The notes beneath the pieces are model-generated. The model searched no databases, was not told where the DNA came from, and saw only the letters and a list, made by a program, of their open reading frames with translations. From Eleginops maclovinus (lineage: Eukaryota; Chordata; Actinopteri; Perciformes; Eleginopidae): DNA of 64,000 nt. The number at the start of each line of letters is the position of its first letter. The first letter of the stretch is position 1. Location of the stretch: positions 5,034,427 through 5,098,426 of the forward strand of contig NC_086366.1 of NCBI RefSeq assembly GCF_036324505.1. Direction: 5' to 3'. Made by a program: the position numbers and the translations under genes. Shown here piece after piece: positions 1-11,560 of the stretch.

Positions 1-957
<957 letters not shown>

Positions 958-1332
958 GTTAAAGGTCCCCTATTATGCTACTTTCCATAATTTTTGTTAG
1001 CTGGCAACTTTGCTGTGATTGGTCAATCACTTTAGGGCGGTGGTGGCAAAGTCCATAGGGGCTTGGCCTGGGAACTGGAAGGTCACCAGTTCAAGTCCCC
1101 GAAAGACCAAGTTGTTACCGTGGTGTCCCTGAGCAAGACACCGTTCCCTACACTGCTCCCCGGGCGCCGTACATAATGGCAGCCCACTGCTCCTAACAAT
1201 AGGATGGGTCAAATGCAGAGATTTTATTTTCCTCAATGTCCCTCGAGATAAATAAAGCTTCTTGAATCTTGAATCTTAGAGATTTGTCAAATGTCCCGCC
1301 CCTGAAAAAAACTGTGCAAAAATGGCATTGCT
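958..1332 (+). mobile_element. Family A element, interrupted by a SINE
   Basis: The left part (958-1032) starts with the family terminus (a TTAAAGG-CCC-TATTATGC pattern) and runs into the GTGATTGGTCAA core. The core resumes after the SINE with the TGTCCCGCCCCT motif at about 1290. In complete copies of family A (for example 50157-50595) these two parts are contiguous, so the SINE landed inside an older element. The copy is diverged and its outer boundaries are approximate. Confidence 0.55.
1033..1277 (+). mobile_element. tRNA-derived SINE (SINE-1)
   Basis: The head is tRNA-like: a degenerate A box (about 1040-1060) and a B box (GTTCAAGTCC, about 1090). A SINE body follows with the phrases CCTGAGCAAGACACC, GCTCCCCGGGCGCC and GGATGGGTCAAATGCAGAG. 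The 3' end is a short TGAATCT repeat tail, as expected from LINE-driven retroposition. Related copies lie at 11010-11150 (+), 40651-40800 (+) and 43755-44072 (-). It is not a functional tRNA gene because no cloverleaf continues past the B box. Confidence 0.75.
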
Positions 1333-1337
1333 TGTTG

Positions 1338-2225
1338 TGACCATAGACTGTATAAATAATGGACGTATATCCGCGACGTCACCCATAGCTTTGTGAAGAG
1401 CCGTAATGAAGCTCAAAGTGGGCGACTCCCACCGTCGGCATCTTCTCAATCTACCTCCCGCCCACTCCCGGCTAATCCAAATATGGACATAGGGTTTGGA
1501 GCTGAAGCGGGCCTGGCTACTGAAACACGCCCATTTAGCTCAAAGCTACCAAGCTAGCGAAGGCTTCCAAGCTAGGCTATATGCTACCGTATGCTACTCT
1601 AATGCAGTAGTATTTTCTCCAGCGGCAAGGTGGCTATCATACGCTCCCGTTTAGCATCGTGGGCGTCTTGCGCGAAGGCTAACCCACGGCTAATGAGCTA
1701 GCTAACGAGCTAATCTAACAAGTGAGCAGACGATACTTTATACATTCTATGGCGCAGACACACTGATAATTAGTGCTAAGGGTGCTAAAATATAAATAAA
1801 ATAATAATACAATTTCACTTACCGAAAAAAACCGGAGACCAGACTTCTTGGATGGTCTGTTAGTACAATTAATCGCACAGCAAGTCATATTATGTCTGAT
1901 ATTTGCATTTCAAAAGGCACAAACATGTCTGACAGGCCAAGTGCAGTGACTGTTAGCGGAGCTAGTAGAGCGCCACTGACGGGGCTAACCTGTCAATCAA
2001 AGCGACCACGCCCTTAATTATGCAAAAACTTTAAGCCTTAATATAATTAAAACGGGAGATTTATATAGAAATTCACCCTCCTCACAGGCACTTTTTGTAA
2101 ACATGTTTATTTCTGCTGTAAAAAATGGCATTTTAACATGGGGGGGGGTCTATGTAAATTGCTCTGTTTTGGAGCCAGGCCACGCGGCCATTCTATGAAC
2201 TGCAGCTTTTGGCACTTCCGTATGT
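1338..2225 (+). mobile_element. Family C non-autonomous element
   Basis: The stretch begins with GACCATAGACTGTATAAATA and ends near the phrase AACTGCAGCTTTTGGCACTT, which I recognise from general familiarity as the two ends of a common teleost dispersed repeat. There is no open frame of note. The inside has many short GCTA-rich motifs and a G8 run at about 2141. The terminal CATAGACTGT motif recurs as a head-to-head palindrome at 63042-63061. Transposon class is not resolved. Confidence 0.5.
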
Positions 2226-2269
2226 GTTTCAATGCTCAACCCCGGAGGTTGCCCCTTGGTTGTGCCATA

Positions 2270-2741
2270 CCAGTTTATTAGAAATAATTAATGATGGATT
2301 ATCAGTAATCATTTCAAAGTAACAGAGACATCGGATTAACCTTCAGCAGCGTTTGTATGCCCTTGAACACAACTTTTGATCACAAACAGCAAAGGTAAGA
2401 CTTGCTATGGCTCTGTAAAGTGAAGCTGTTTTCTTGCTCTTTCTTGGCTGCTAGTTCAGTGAGTTTTGATCGTACAGTGACGAGACTTATACCAATGGAA
2501 TCTGTGGAATCTCGGGTTTCCTATGATATGTGGTTTGTGAGATAGCATGAAGTAAAACAATGAAGTGAAAAAATCGCGTATCTCACCCGATGCTATGTAG
2601 CGTTAGCTCGTTTTCGTTCAGTGCTGATTTAGACGCTTGTTGTTGGAATTATGTTTCGTTTTGGTAGAAATGGTTAGTATGGTCTGGTAGCTGAGTTTCT
2701 TCCCGTTCAGTGGGTATGCCACATTAATAGGTTGTTAAATG
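2270..2741 (+). repeat. Dispersed segment X, copy 1
   Basis: This segment matches 11163-11560 in the same orientation over about 400 bp, sharing for example GATTAACCTTCAGCAG, GTTCAGTGCTGATTTAGACG and TGCCACATTAATAGGTTGTT. It directly adjoins the left arm of the large inverted repeat, so X and the arm may be parts of one transposable element. No coding potential was seen. Confidence 0.65.
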
Positions 2742-3271
2742 TAAACATAGTCAGGCCAGCCCCCTCGGTGTTCTGCAGTGCGCGTGTATCCTGTGCATTA
2801 CGGTAACAGTGTGGCGGAACAGATTTCAAAATAAAGCTGGTGAATGTAAATAAAAATGCATATATAATAAATCAAACTAAATGAATATATATAAAATAAT
2901 TAATATAATAATAGCAAATAGCTACCACATGCAAACTGTCAATTCTAATTGTGTGTATAATGAGTCAAATTTAACAATAAGGAATACATTTTCAAAGTCC
3001 AATCTGACATCAAAATGACAGACCAAGTGCCACATGTTATTCAGGACATTCTGATGTGGAATTTCAAAATAAAATCCCTTCAAAATGTCTTGTTAAAGCA
3101 ATCTTTAAGGTCATTTTCAGATTAGGATTAAGAGGAAACGGTGTGTTGCCAGGAACTCATTTCACTTCACATTGATAGCAGAACACATCAGGGTGTCACT
3201 GAGACAATATCAGGACATTGTGATGTGGGATTTCAAAATAAAAGCCCTTCAAAGTTTCTTGTCAAAGTCAT
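2742..3271 (+). repeat. Left arm of large inverted repeat
   Basis: The reverse complement of this stretch is found at 6014-6595, and about 2.7 kb separates the arms. Shared landmarks, in order, are a CATAGTCA motif, GCCAGCCCCCTCGGTGTT, a CATTACGGTAACAG motif, AGCAAATAGCTACCACATGC, CAAATTTAACAATAAGGAAT and two units of the 169-bp repeat. The right arm differs by a TTA expansion. The arrangement fits a long-TIR (foldback-like) DNA element or two inverted insertions of one element. Confidence 0.8.
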
Positions 3272-3430
3272 ATTTTTACTCATTTTCAGATTAGGAGTAA
3301 AAGGAAACGGTCTGGTGTCAGGAACTCATTTTACTTCACAGTGATAGAACACCACCTCAGGGTGTCACTCAGAAAATATCAGGACATTCTGATGTAGGAT
3401 TTCAAAATAACTTCAGAGATCATTTTCTTA
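3042..3430 (+). repeat. 169-bp tandem repeat, about 2.3 units
   Basis: The phrase CAGGACATTSTGATGTRGG recurs at 3042, 3211 and 3380, an exact period of 169 bp each time. The rest of the unit (AAATAAAA-CCCTTCAAA, TTCAGATTAGGA, GGAAACGGT, CAGGAACTCATTT) also recurs. The first units belong to the inverted-repeat arm. The minus-strand arm has about two units with a period of about 167 bp. Confidence 0.85.
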
Positions 3431-6013
3431 CACATAAGCAGATAATATTGAAAGTTGTGAGTGAATGTTTGTATTATTATAAATTTCCTGTAGGTGTATT
3501 ATTAACTTTTAATCACTGTGCTTCCTTGTGAACACCAATATGTATTTATTCAATAAATGCCCTTAGTTTAAATCCTCCACTAAACCTTTATTTCCTTTTT
3601 AGCATGTATACTTTCTTTGATGCATTTCTTTTTAGATCGTCTGTATCGTCTTAATGCGGGTGAGTACAAATGCGAGGACAGACAAATGCAGACTGGGACA
3701 TTTAATCTTTTTAATTTCAAAACAGTGATAACAACAATCACAACATATCAAACTAATAGAAATACAAATAGACAGGTGAAGAGTCATGTAAATGGATCAA
3801 CAGATGGATGGAGTCAGATGGAGAGAAAATGAATGCGGGGGAAGATGAATGAATAAAAAGCAGAAGAGATGGGGGAAACAATGGTTGTATTTTTAAACAA
3901 AGTGTGCAATCTGATGACAACAGATTTAAGGGCACAAGCAGCAATTCCAGCTGTGTTCCCTGGCTTGTTCCAGGTCATCTGTGTCCATGTTCAGGCACGT
4001 CTCATGGAACCATCTTTTGCATGTGTCACATTGGATCTATACAATGACAAGGGGGAACTGTCATAGGGTTTTGTATTAGGGTATTGTCACACATTTTGAC
4101 CTGTCAGGTTATTTTATGTAACTGCAGTGTTTTGTATCATGTATCTCTCATGAATATCATTGAAGAGATTTACTTTACTGTCAAAATGTCTGTGTATCTA
4201 AATACTCAGCTTCACAGTTTCCAATTTATAATGCTATTCCTATAAAAAATATATACTCTCAAACCCCTGCAAAAGCCATACCAAATGTGACTATCGCAGA
4301 GTTTAAAGTCAATGGGAAGTAATATGATATGCAGCTATTATCATATGTTAACTCAAGTCTGGTTGTCCACCTCTAAACTCATTAAGGTAGAGTTGTCTTG
4401 TGACGCTGTGCACAGTTGTTATCCGTATTGAACACTGGAAAAGAGTACAAATTAAATTGGTAAACACCAACATCAGCTAATTGTTGTTCAATACAGTGTC
4501 GAACCACATCTACTACCACTTCTGTTTTGTTATCCTTACCCTGTGTTTTTCTTTTCTTTATGCCCTCTGTTTTTGTATATTTTCCAGGATAGTTTGGTTT
4601 CTCTGATTTTCACCTAGACTGCATAATGGCTTTTGTATTTTTGTCTTAGTAAAGACTTTTATTTACGATATACAAGTTCGTTGCAGTTTTGAGTTAGTAT
4701 TTCTCCACACCATAGACGGAAACTATCCTTACAAACCTGATGCTTTTAATATCTGGAGAGCCAGTGTTTTTCTCTTGTCCCTCATTTTCTTTTTGGATGT
4801 CCCAAACGTGATTGTTGGAACAGCTGGAAAGGCTTCCATCACTGCCCTCGCCATCTAAACGACACAAATCTTCAAAACATCATATGTGACTCATGCACAA
4901 TGCAGCTGTTCTAAGGCATAACTAGATTACTCAAAACAACTCTCATTCAGTCATTGAATACCGTTGTTGTATTCTATTTGTATATATCTAAATGAAACTG
5001 CACAGGTAAAAATGGCTTTAGAGTAGACACAGACTTTAATTACAATAAACAACTGTGTGCTAACACACGTGCGAACAACATTCAATTTGAAGTTATTGAA
5101 TTACATTAGAGAGCACTTACCATGATGACGATGACCCCACAGCTACTGCAATCCCACTGAGTTGGATGGGTCAGAACTCCTTTCCATTTTATGTCCACCC
5201 ACACAGTTTTGCTGTGGCATGTTCTTCACATTTTCAGGTACTCACTGTATGTCATGTATCATTGCAGTTATTTAAAGTTGGAACAAAGCAGGGAAACTTT
5301 GCTACATATGATCAGAATTGTAACTGGATCCAAAACATATTCTACAAACATTACATATTCCAATATTATGATTGGTATTTCAAATGCACCCAAATTATCT
5401 TCTCAAATTCTTTCATAAATTCAGTCCAAAGCAATTTGCCTTGTTTTTTTTTTTCCATCATACAATCACAACGGATCACTTATGACCTATTAATCAAACG
5501 CATTTATTTTTTGGCTACGATACAAAGTCTTTGTCAAACTTGTAATGACTGCTTTAATTGTGAATGAATAAAGACAAAAATCAAGCATATGGGTACTTGA
5601 TTTGTCCATGAGCTAATGGGCTGCTACTGGATTTAACCTGCACGTGCATGCTCACCATAGAAAACCTTTCTCTTTAACACCAGAAAATGAGGAGTGCCCC
5701 ACCTAGGTCAACACCTTGCACATGCAAGACAACACAGTTCTGCCTCCCAAAGCAAAGCTCGTATTTCAACGGGACAGGGAACAGGTGGAAGGATGTAACC
5801 ATAGAATTAGTATAAGGGTAGAACAGGAATAGTTCAGCTACTAACCAGAAACTTCCAGTGGACATTGTTAACATTGACAAAGGAAACAATGGCCTGGTAC
5901 TCTTTACACTACAGTCCAAGCACACAGATTACCTTGGGCAAAGAAAATCGGGCTACCTGGGCTCTGTCCCCAAACAGAATCACACCTGCTGCGTAGTGAT
6001 TCATGATAAAGAT
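3431..6013. other. Interior between the inverted arms, no recognised gene
   Basis: About 2.6 kb, AT-rich. The longest open frames (for example 5166-5567, 133 codons) show no transposase motif or other family I can name. If the arms bound one transposon this would be its interior, but no catalytic DDE pattern could be read. Confidence 0.5.
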
Positions 6014-6428
6014 GGTATATGACTTTAACAAACTTTGAAGGGCTTTTATTTTGAAATCCCACTTCACAATGTCCTGATATTTTCAGAGTGACACCCTGAG
6101 GGGGTCTGCTGTCAATCTGAAGTTAAATGAGTTCCTGGCAACACACCGTTTCCTCTTAATCCTAATATGAAAATAGTTTAAGGATTGCTTTACAAGACAT
6201 TTTGAAGGGCTTTTATTTTGAAATTCCACATCAGAATGTCCTGAATAACATGTGACACTTGGTCTGTCATTTTGATGTCAGATTGGACTTTGAAAATGTA
6301 TTCCTTATTGTTAAATTTGACTCATTATACACACAATTAGAATTGAAATGTTCTCTGAAATACAGTTTGCATGTGGTAGCTATTTGCTATTATTACATTA
6401 ATTATTTTATATATATTCATTTAGTTTG

Positions 6429-6477
<49 letters not shown>

Positions 6478-6595
6478 GCATTTTTATTTACATTCACCAG
6501 CTTTATTTTGAAATCTGTTCCTCCACGCTGTTACCGTAATGCATAGGATATACGCGCACTGCAAAACACCGAGGGGGCTGGCTTGACTATGTTTT
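6014..6595 (-). repeat. Right arm of large inverted repeat
   Basis: Read on the minus strand this repeats 2742-3271: first the CATAGTCAAGCCAGCCCC motif, last the 169-bp units. A (TTA)n run at 6431-6473 is present in this arm only. The arms are clearly diverged, so the duplication is not recent. Confidence 0.8.
6431..6473. repeat. (TTA)n microsatellite
   Basis: About 14 TTA units inside the right inverted arm. The equivalent site in the left arm (about 2865) has no expansion, so it grew after the arms separated. Confidence 0.95.
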
Positions 6596-6728
6596 CCGAA
6601 GACGGGGCTCCCTTGACCGCAGTGTATTTCTGCACAGATTATGTAAAGTTAGTGGGCATACAGCCTAAAAGCTTGGTAGCGTAGCGTTGATAGGGTTAGC
6701 TTGCAACTTTGCTTGCTTGTGCTTGCGC

Positions 6729-6911
6729 TCAACTCCCACAACAGCTCCACAATTCAATGAAATGTCGAGAACACAACCATAATTTGGGTTTTTGCTCCGG
6801 GGGAATAGTGGTAAAAATAAATGAAAGCGACTTGTTCTTTACATCTTCTTCCTTAGGTATGGCAAACAAAGGAAGTTTTTCGCAGCGAAAGTGGCAGCTT
6901 CTCCTCGCCAT
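6729..6911 (-). pseudogene. THAP-like zinc-finger remnant
   Basis: The minus strand encodes 60 residues beginning MARRSCHFRCEKLPLFAIPK and containing LWLCSRHF. The order Cys-x3-Cys, then about 37 residues, then Cys-x2-His followed by Phe, resembles the C2CH THAP DNA-binding domain, and FAIPKEE sits where THAP proteins have an F-P-D/E segment. The usual Trp after that segment is Ser or Leu here, and the frame stops soon after the His, so the AVPxxF end of the domain is missing. THAP domains occur in host genes and in P-element and Kolobok-type transposases. Its place beside the inverted repeat suggests a transposon relic; this is inference. Confidence 0.4.
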
Positions 6912-7029
6912 GGCTCCTCTGCTCGGGTGGGCTTTACTGAGCCGCTTGCACTGCTATTGGCTCATTCAGTTCCGTATCACGGTGAGGTCAGTGTGATACG
7001 CAACTGAACCAGGAATTAAAGAAAGGAAT

Positions 7030-7158
7030 CCAATCAAGGCGTTTCAGGCAGGGGGGAGGGATATGGGAGAAATACTCCCTCTGGCCTGAACTTTGGGACT
7101 TTAGCTTTTGCAGGCCATTATAATATAAGCATAAGCATAATATGGGACCCTTTAAGTA
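7030..7158 (+). mobile_element. Family A fragment, 3' end
   Basis: Contains the family phrases GGCGTTTCAGGCAGGGGGGA, GGGAGAAATACTCCCTCTGG, TTTGGGACTTTAGC and the terminus AATATGGGACCCTTTAA. It stands head-on to the next copy (7168-7412), making an inverted pair. Confidence 0.7.
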
Positions 7159-7167
7159 ATATTAAAC

Positions 7168-7412
7168 AGGCCCCCCACCCCCCCTGCCTGAAACGCCTCC
7201 ATTGGACTTCTCGATTTACTTCCGGAACATGGCCATGTAACACTCGTGCTTCTATTGGCTAGCGCTCGCACACATTGTACGTGATAGGCTAAGGGGCGGG
7301 ACATCTCTAAGCGGTTGGCCAATCACAACAGAGCCGGCCAGCTAACCAATCAGAGCAGAATGGGCTCTGGTTTCAGACAGAGGGTGAAAAGAGGTGCTGC
7401 AGCAAAGGCATG
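7168..7412 (-). mobile_element. Family A fragment, inverted to its neighbour
   Basis: Minus-strand copy running from the CCTGCCTGAAACGCC segment through TTCTATTGGCTAGCG, GGGGCGGGACATCTCTAAGC, CCAATCACAACAGAGCC and AACCAATCAGAGCAG to the GACAGAGGGTGAAAAGAGG block. The far terminus of the family is missing. Confidence 0.8.
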
Positions 7413-7925
7413 ACAAAAATATCACTAGCTCGCATTCTTTGCCCACGTGACCATGATACTAAAACGAATGGACATTTATAAATAAATGAAGAGACCAGAC
7501 TTCTCAAGTATGCTAATTTGCGGGACTTTAATTGGCTTGCGTTCGTGTCCATCTCCAAGTCATTCAGCATCAACATAATGTCAAATCAATACTGAACCAA
7601 GATTTTGTTCAGACAAAAACATTGATAAAAATGCCCTTGTGAGTGTTTACATTCTTGTTTCATAGCATATGGAGTTAATTATAATCAATGTCTAAAACAA
7701 AGACAGAGGTTATGTAATCAGTTATTAAATATAAAGCATATAATGAGTGTGCAATACAAAGTCTTTAGTCTACAGTAAACCTGGAGAGTTATGTTCATTA
7801 GTGTTCTGAGCAATTGTGTCCGGGGAGATTATGCTAGCGGTTTCTGCTAATATAAGATGACACCCACACTCCGAGGCACTCATATTACTGCATGAGTCAT
7901 ATTGTCCTTGCTATTTCAGGCTCAG

Positions 7926-7926
<1 letters not shown>

Positions 7927-7956
<30 letters not shown>
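7927..7956. repeat. (TG)n microsatellite
   Basis: Pure TG run of about 15 units. Confidence 0.95.
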
Positions 7957-7957
<1 letters not shown>

Positions 7958-8149
7958 CAGAAAACAGCATGATGCCTTCAGATGTTGCTGGAAAACACTA
8001 GATATCAAACCCCTAAAAGTTACATCTTTGACACTGCAGCATTAACCCTACCTTCCTACCGATCATCCCCAGGAGTTAAAAACTAAAGTTTGCCACGTGT
8101 CAGCTGATCTTTGGTGGATAGTAACTAAGTACATATTTACTCACTTGCT

Positions 8150-8375
8150 ATTCTGCATATTAGTATTTTGTGCCTCCACTCTGACATGTTAATGCTCAAA
8201 AACCTCCTTATTTTTCTCTTACTGCCTGTGCTGCAGCTCCTCTTTTCACTCTCTGTCTGAAACCAGAGCCCAGTCTTCTCTGATTGGTTAGCTGGCAGGC
8301 TCTGTTGATCTTAGAAGCGTCCCACCCCTTATCCTATCATATACAATGTGTAAGAGCACTGGCCAATATGATCTA
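8150..8375 (+). mobile_element. Family A copy, partial
   Basis: Carries GTGCCTCCACTCTGACATGT, CTGCCTGTGCTGCAGC, CTGTCTGAAACCAGAGCCCA, TCTGATTGGTTAGCTGG and CCCCTTATCCTATCATATAC in family order, then fades out after the CCAAT motif near 8363. Confidence 0.75.
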
Positions 8376-9338
8376 ATAAGTAATTGAATATATATGATTC
8401 TGAAATGTCCATTACCCATAAAAAGTGCTTTTAATTTGATTTGGTAAATAAAGTAAGGTTTTGAATTGAGGACTTTTTCTCATAAGAAGTATTTTTACAA
8501 TAGTAATCTTTTAACAATGCAACATGATTCCACATGTTTCTGAAAGTGCAGCGCGTTTCTCCGAATGGAAGGGTATTGAGTCGTTCCCGTCGGCCACCGT
8601 AGTTCTGCATCAAATCTGCACCCTTTGACTTAACACGCAAATGAAATGCTTGGGTTAGCAGAAGTTTCTGACATACTTTTCTTTGTAGGTTTATAAAAGA
8701 ACAGAGAAATTAGAATTGATTTATAGACAGTAAAAAGATGTGACGAGAGAAAGGGAGAGGAGCAGCACAACAGCAAAAAAGTGGGAGCAAAAAAGAAAAA
8801 CAGAGATAATGACAAAAGTTTGAGGTAAAAACAGACACAACATGGAAAGGGGTTAATGTGCAAAGATAACAAAAGACAGAATGGAAAAGGTCAAGGAAAG
8901 TGAAAGAGAACAAGAGAAGTTCATGAGATTTTATGAAGAGCGAGGTAAAGGACAGAACGAAGTAAAAACAAGAAGGCACAACAGTGTGATGTGGTACACT
9001 GAAACCTAAAGTAACAACAAAGAAGTCTCATCACTTATGGATATGAGAGTACTGAAGGACATCAGAGATCAATGGTGTATACTCTCTGAGTGTCTGGCCA
9101 AGTAGAACAAATTAAAGTCTGAGTACATGCATGGGTGTAAATAAGCAGAATAGATGAACGGTAAGGGTTTAAACAGTGTTCAGCACAAGGGCTGGTTTAA
9201 TCGGAGTTGTTTATGGGAAGAAATAAAAGATTGACTCAATGGGGGCAATTATACAGAGGCAAAAGTGCTGATGTTCCCTGCTTTACTACCTAATATATGC
9301 GCCCTTAATTTCCATTGTCACAAGTGTGCACTGGGGGA

Positions 9339-9422
9339 CTCGAGTACTGTACTGAAGTACCATTTTGACATACTTTACTTGAGTATTTCCACTTTATGCT
9401 ACGTTATGCTTCCACTCCACTT
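9339..9422. repeat. Common fish repeat fragment
   Basis: The phrases GAGTACTGTACTGAAGTAC and ACTTGAGTATTTCCACTTTA, followed by TTCCACTCCACT, are recognised from general familiarity as part of a very widespread teleost repeat. Nothing coding. Confidence 0.5.
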
Positions 9423-9461
9423 TGGCTCGACAACAATAAGTTAACACTCTCTTGTTTGACA

Positions 9462-9756
9462 TCCCAATGTATCACTCGCACTTCTATTGGCTAGGCTCAG
9501 ATACATTGTAGGTTAAGGTCTAAGGGGCGGGACATCTTTTAGCGGTTGACCAATCACAACAAAGTCGGCCAGCAAAACCAATCAGAGCAGACTGGGCTCT
9601 GGTTTCAGACAGAGGGTGAAAAGAGGTGCTGCAGCACAGGCAGTATGAGGAAAATAAAGAGCTTTTGAACAGTAAAGCATGGAGACATTTCACCGTAGAG
9701 GAAAGAAAATCAAATATGCACCTGAAAATGAGCATCATGCGTCCTCTTTGAGTAAA
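9462..9756 (-). mobile_element. Family A copy, partial
   Basis: Minus-strand copy with TTCTATTGGCTAGG, GGGGCGGGACATC, GACCAATCACAAC, AACCAATCAGAGCAG, GACAGAGGGTGAAAAGAGGT, AAATAAAGAGCTTTTGAACA and the terminal CATCATGCGTCCTCTTTGAG. The GGGTTTTCC end is missing. Confidence 0.8.
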
Positions 9757-9759
9757 TGC

Positions 9760-11009
9760 ACTTTCCATCACTCACACTCATTCACTATTCAGCGAGGCAA
9801 ATATAGGCATAATATTTGCCAAGCCATCTTTTCACTGAACCAGCTCGACTAACATCCACATCATACTGTACGTGCGTCAGTCTTCCGTCCAGCCTGTCAG
9901 TCAATGTTTCTGTCCGTCTTCATGTCTGTTAGGCTCATACAGAACAGCAACAAAGCAGAAAGAGCACTATAATCCACGCAATCTACTGGCAAAGTGCTGG
10001 GGCTCACATTTCCATTTACTTTGGTAGTCCCCGGAGATTGGCTTTTTAGCCTTCAAGACAGCAGGAGCTGGAAGAGCGATTGGAATGGAAAAGCAATTAC
10101 TGGCTATCATGACTGTAGTAGGTATAATACTGACAGGGAACAGAACACTGCAGCAGATTCCTCAGGCCAAATTCACAAAGGTTTTCCACATATTGATTTA
10201 AGCCACTGATCAGAGTAAGCCTGTCCAAGTTTAGCTTCAACTTAACCCTATCTATATGTGGAGCCGAGATTTGGGATACCTCTCTGTGGACAAAATATAG
10301 AGTAAGAATTATGGCGAGAATGAATATTCGTATGATGCATGCAAAACATAATATTTAACTACAAGACTTATTTACATGTGGAAAGTTGACTTAATTCTGC
10401 ATTATTTGTTCTATTTTAATTCATGTTTATGTCTATACTATATGTGTCATTAATGGAGGAGCCTTCGACTTCAGATTCTCATAACAAAACTATACTTTGT
10501 AGTGCATTAAAGCCTTTGTATCGATGCATCTTGGATATCCTCTTAAACCTTAAGCCTATTTTTTAGGCCTCAGGCTCAAAAATGACTTGCCCAGAATGAA
10601 TGAGTATATCTTCACAACTAAAAGGGGTATATGAATAACCTTTTTTATCAAAGCAATGATACACCTGTGAGTTGGCTGTAGAACTGTCAGACTCAAACCT
10701 CATTTTTATTTCATTGAAATATCACTATAGGTATTCATTCCATCCAAATACAACAGTTTTTGACCTTTTTTTGAAAATTCACCATGACCTCTATACCTCT
10801 TTTCACCATAAAGCGTAATGGTGCGCCAGCTGCCTGTCAGACCCATGCATTACGCAGGGCCCAATCTCTTGAACCCATTGGTCAATTTGGGTGATTGACA
10901 CCTCTTTGTAACCGTTAGAGCCAATAGAATCCAGGGGCCGTTCATAAATCCATGTAAACATTACCAATGGTCAGTAAGAATGACTCCGACACAGCACGCC
11001 CTAAAATCA
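9760..11009. other. Stretch without a recognised gene
   Basis: No gene or known repeat was recognised. The 71-codon frame at 9994-10209 has no family resemblance. Confidence 0.45.
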
Positions 11010-11150
11010 GCGCTGCACGATAGCTGCTCACTGCTCCTAGTACTAGGATGGGTTAAATGCAGAGGACCAATTTCACTGTGTGTGCTCTGCTGTGTGCATG
11101 TATGTGACAATAAAGAGGGTTTCATCCTCCGATTCTATCTTCTATCTAAT
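11010..11150 (+). mobile_element. SINE-1 copy, 5'-truncated
   Basis: Starts within the body (GCGCTGCACGATAGCTGCTC), then GGATGGGTTAAATGCAGAGG, the CAATTTCACTGTGTGTGCTC segment and a repeated TTCTATC tail. It lacks the tRNA-like head. The 3' half closely matches the minus-strand copy at 43755-44072. Confidence 0.7.
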
Positions 11151-11162
11151 CAGATACCTGGG

Positions 11163-11560
11163 TTATTACAAATAGATAATGATGGATTATTAGTCATGAT
11201 TTCAAAGTGACACAGAAGACATTGGATTAACCTTCAGCAGTGTTTTTATGCCCTTGTAAGACGTGTTTATAGTTATGGCTCTGTAAAAGTGAAGTTGTTT
11301 GTTGCTCTTTCTTGGCTACTAGTTCAGTGAGTTTTGGTCATACGGTGGAATCTGTGGAATCTCACATTTCAAACGATGTGCATATAGCATGACGTAGAAT
11401 CCCCGTCACCACTCGTCTCGTTTTCGTTCAGTGCTGATTTAGACGCTTGGTGTTGGAATTGTGTTTCGTTCAGGTAAACATGGTTAATATGGTCTGGTAG
11501 CTGAGTTTCTTTCCGTTAAGTGGGTATGCCACATTAATAGGTTGTTAAATGTTAACATGC
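11163..11560 (+). repeat. Dispersed segment X, copy 2
   Basis: Same orientation as 2270-2741 with many small substitutions and indels. Similarity ends near TAGGTTGTTAAATGTTAACAT, which is exactly where copy 1 passes into the inverted-repeat arm. X is therefore a repeat module of its own, or a solo end of a larger element. Confidence 0.65.

Noticed and set aside
3042..3430. CRISPR-like array
   Set aside because: The whole 169-bp unit is repeated, with no short repeat and unique spacer pattern, in a vertebrate genome.
5166..5567. 133-codon frame inside the large inverted repeat as a transposase
   Set aside because: No DDE or zinc-finger motif, no useful start context, and the composition is that of AT-rich non-coding DNA.
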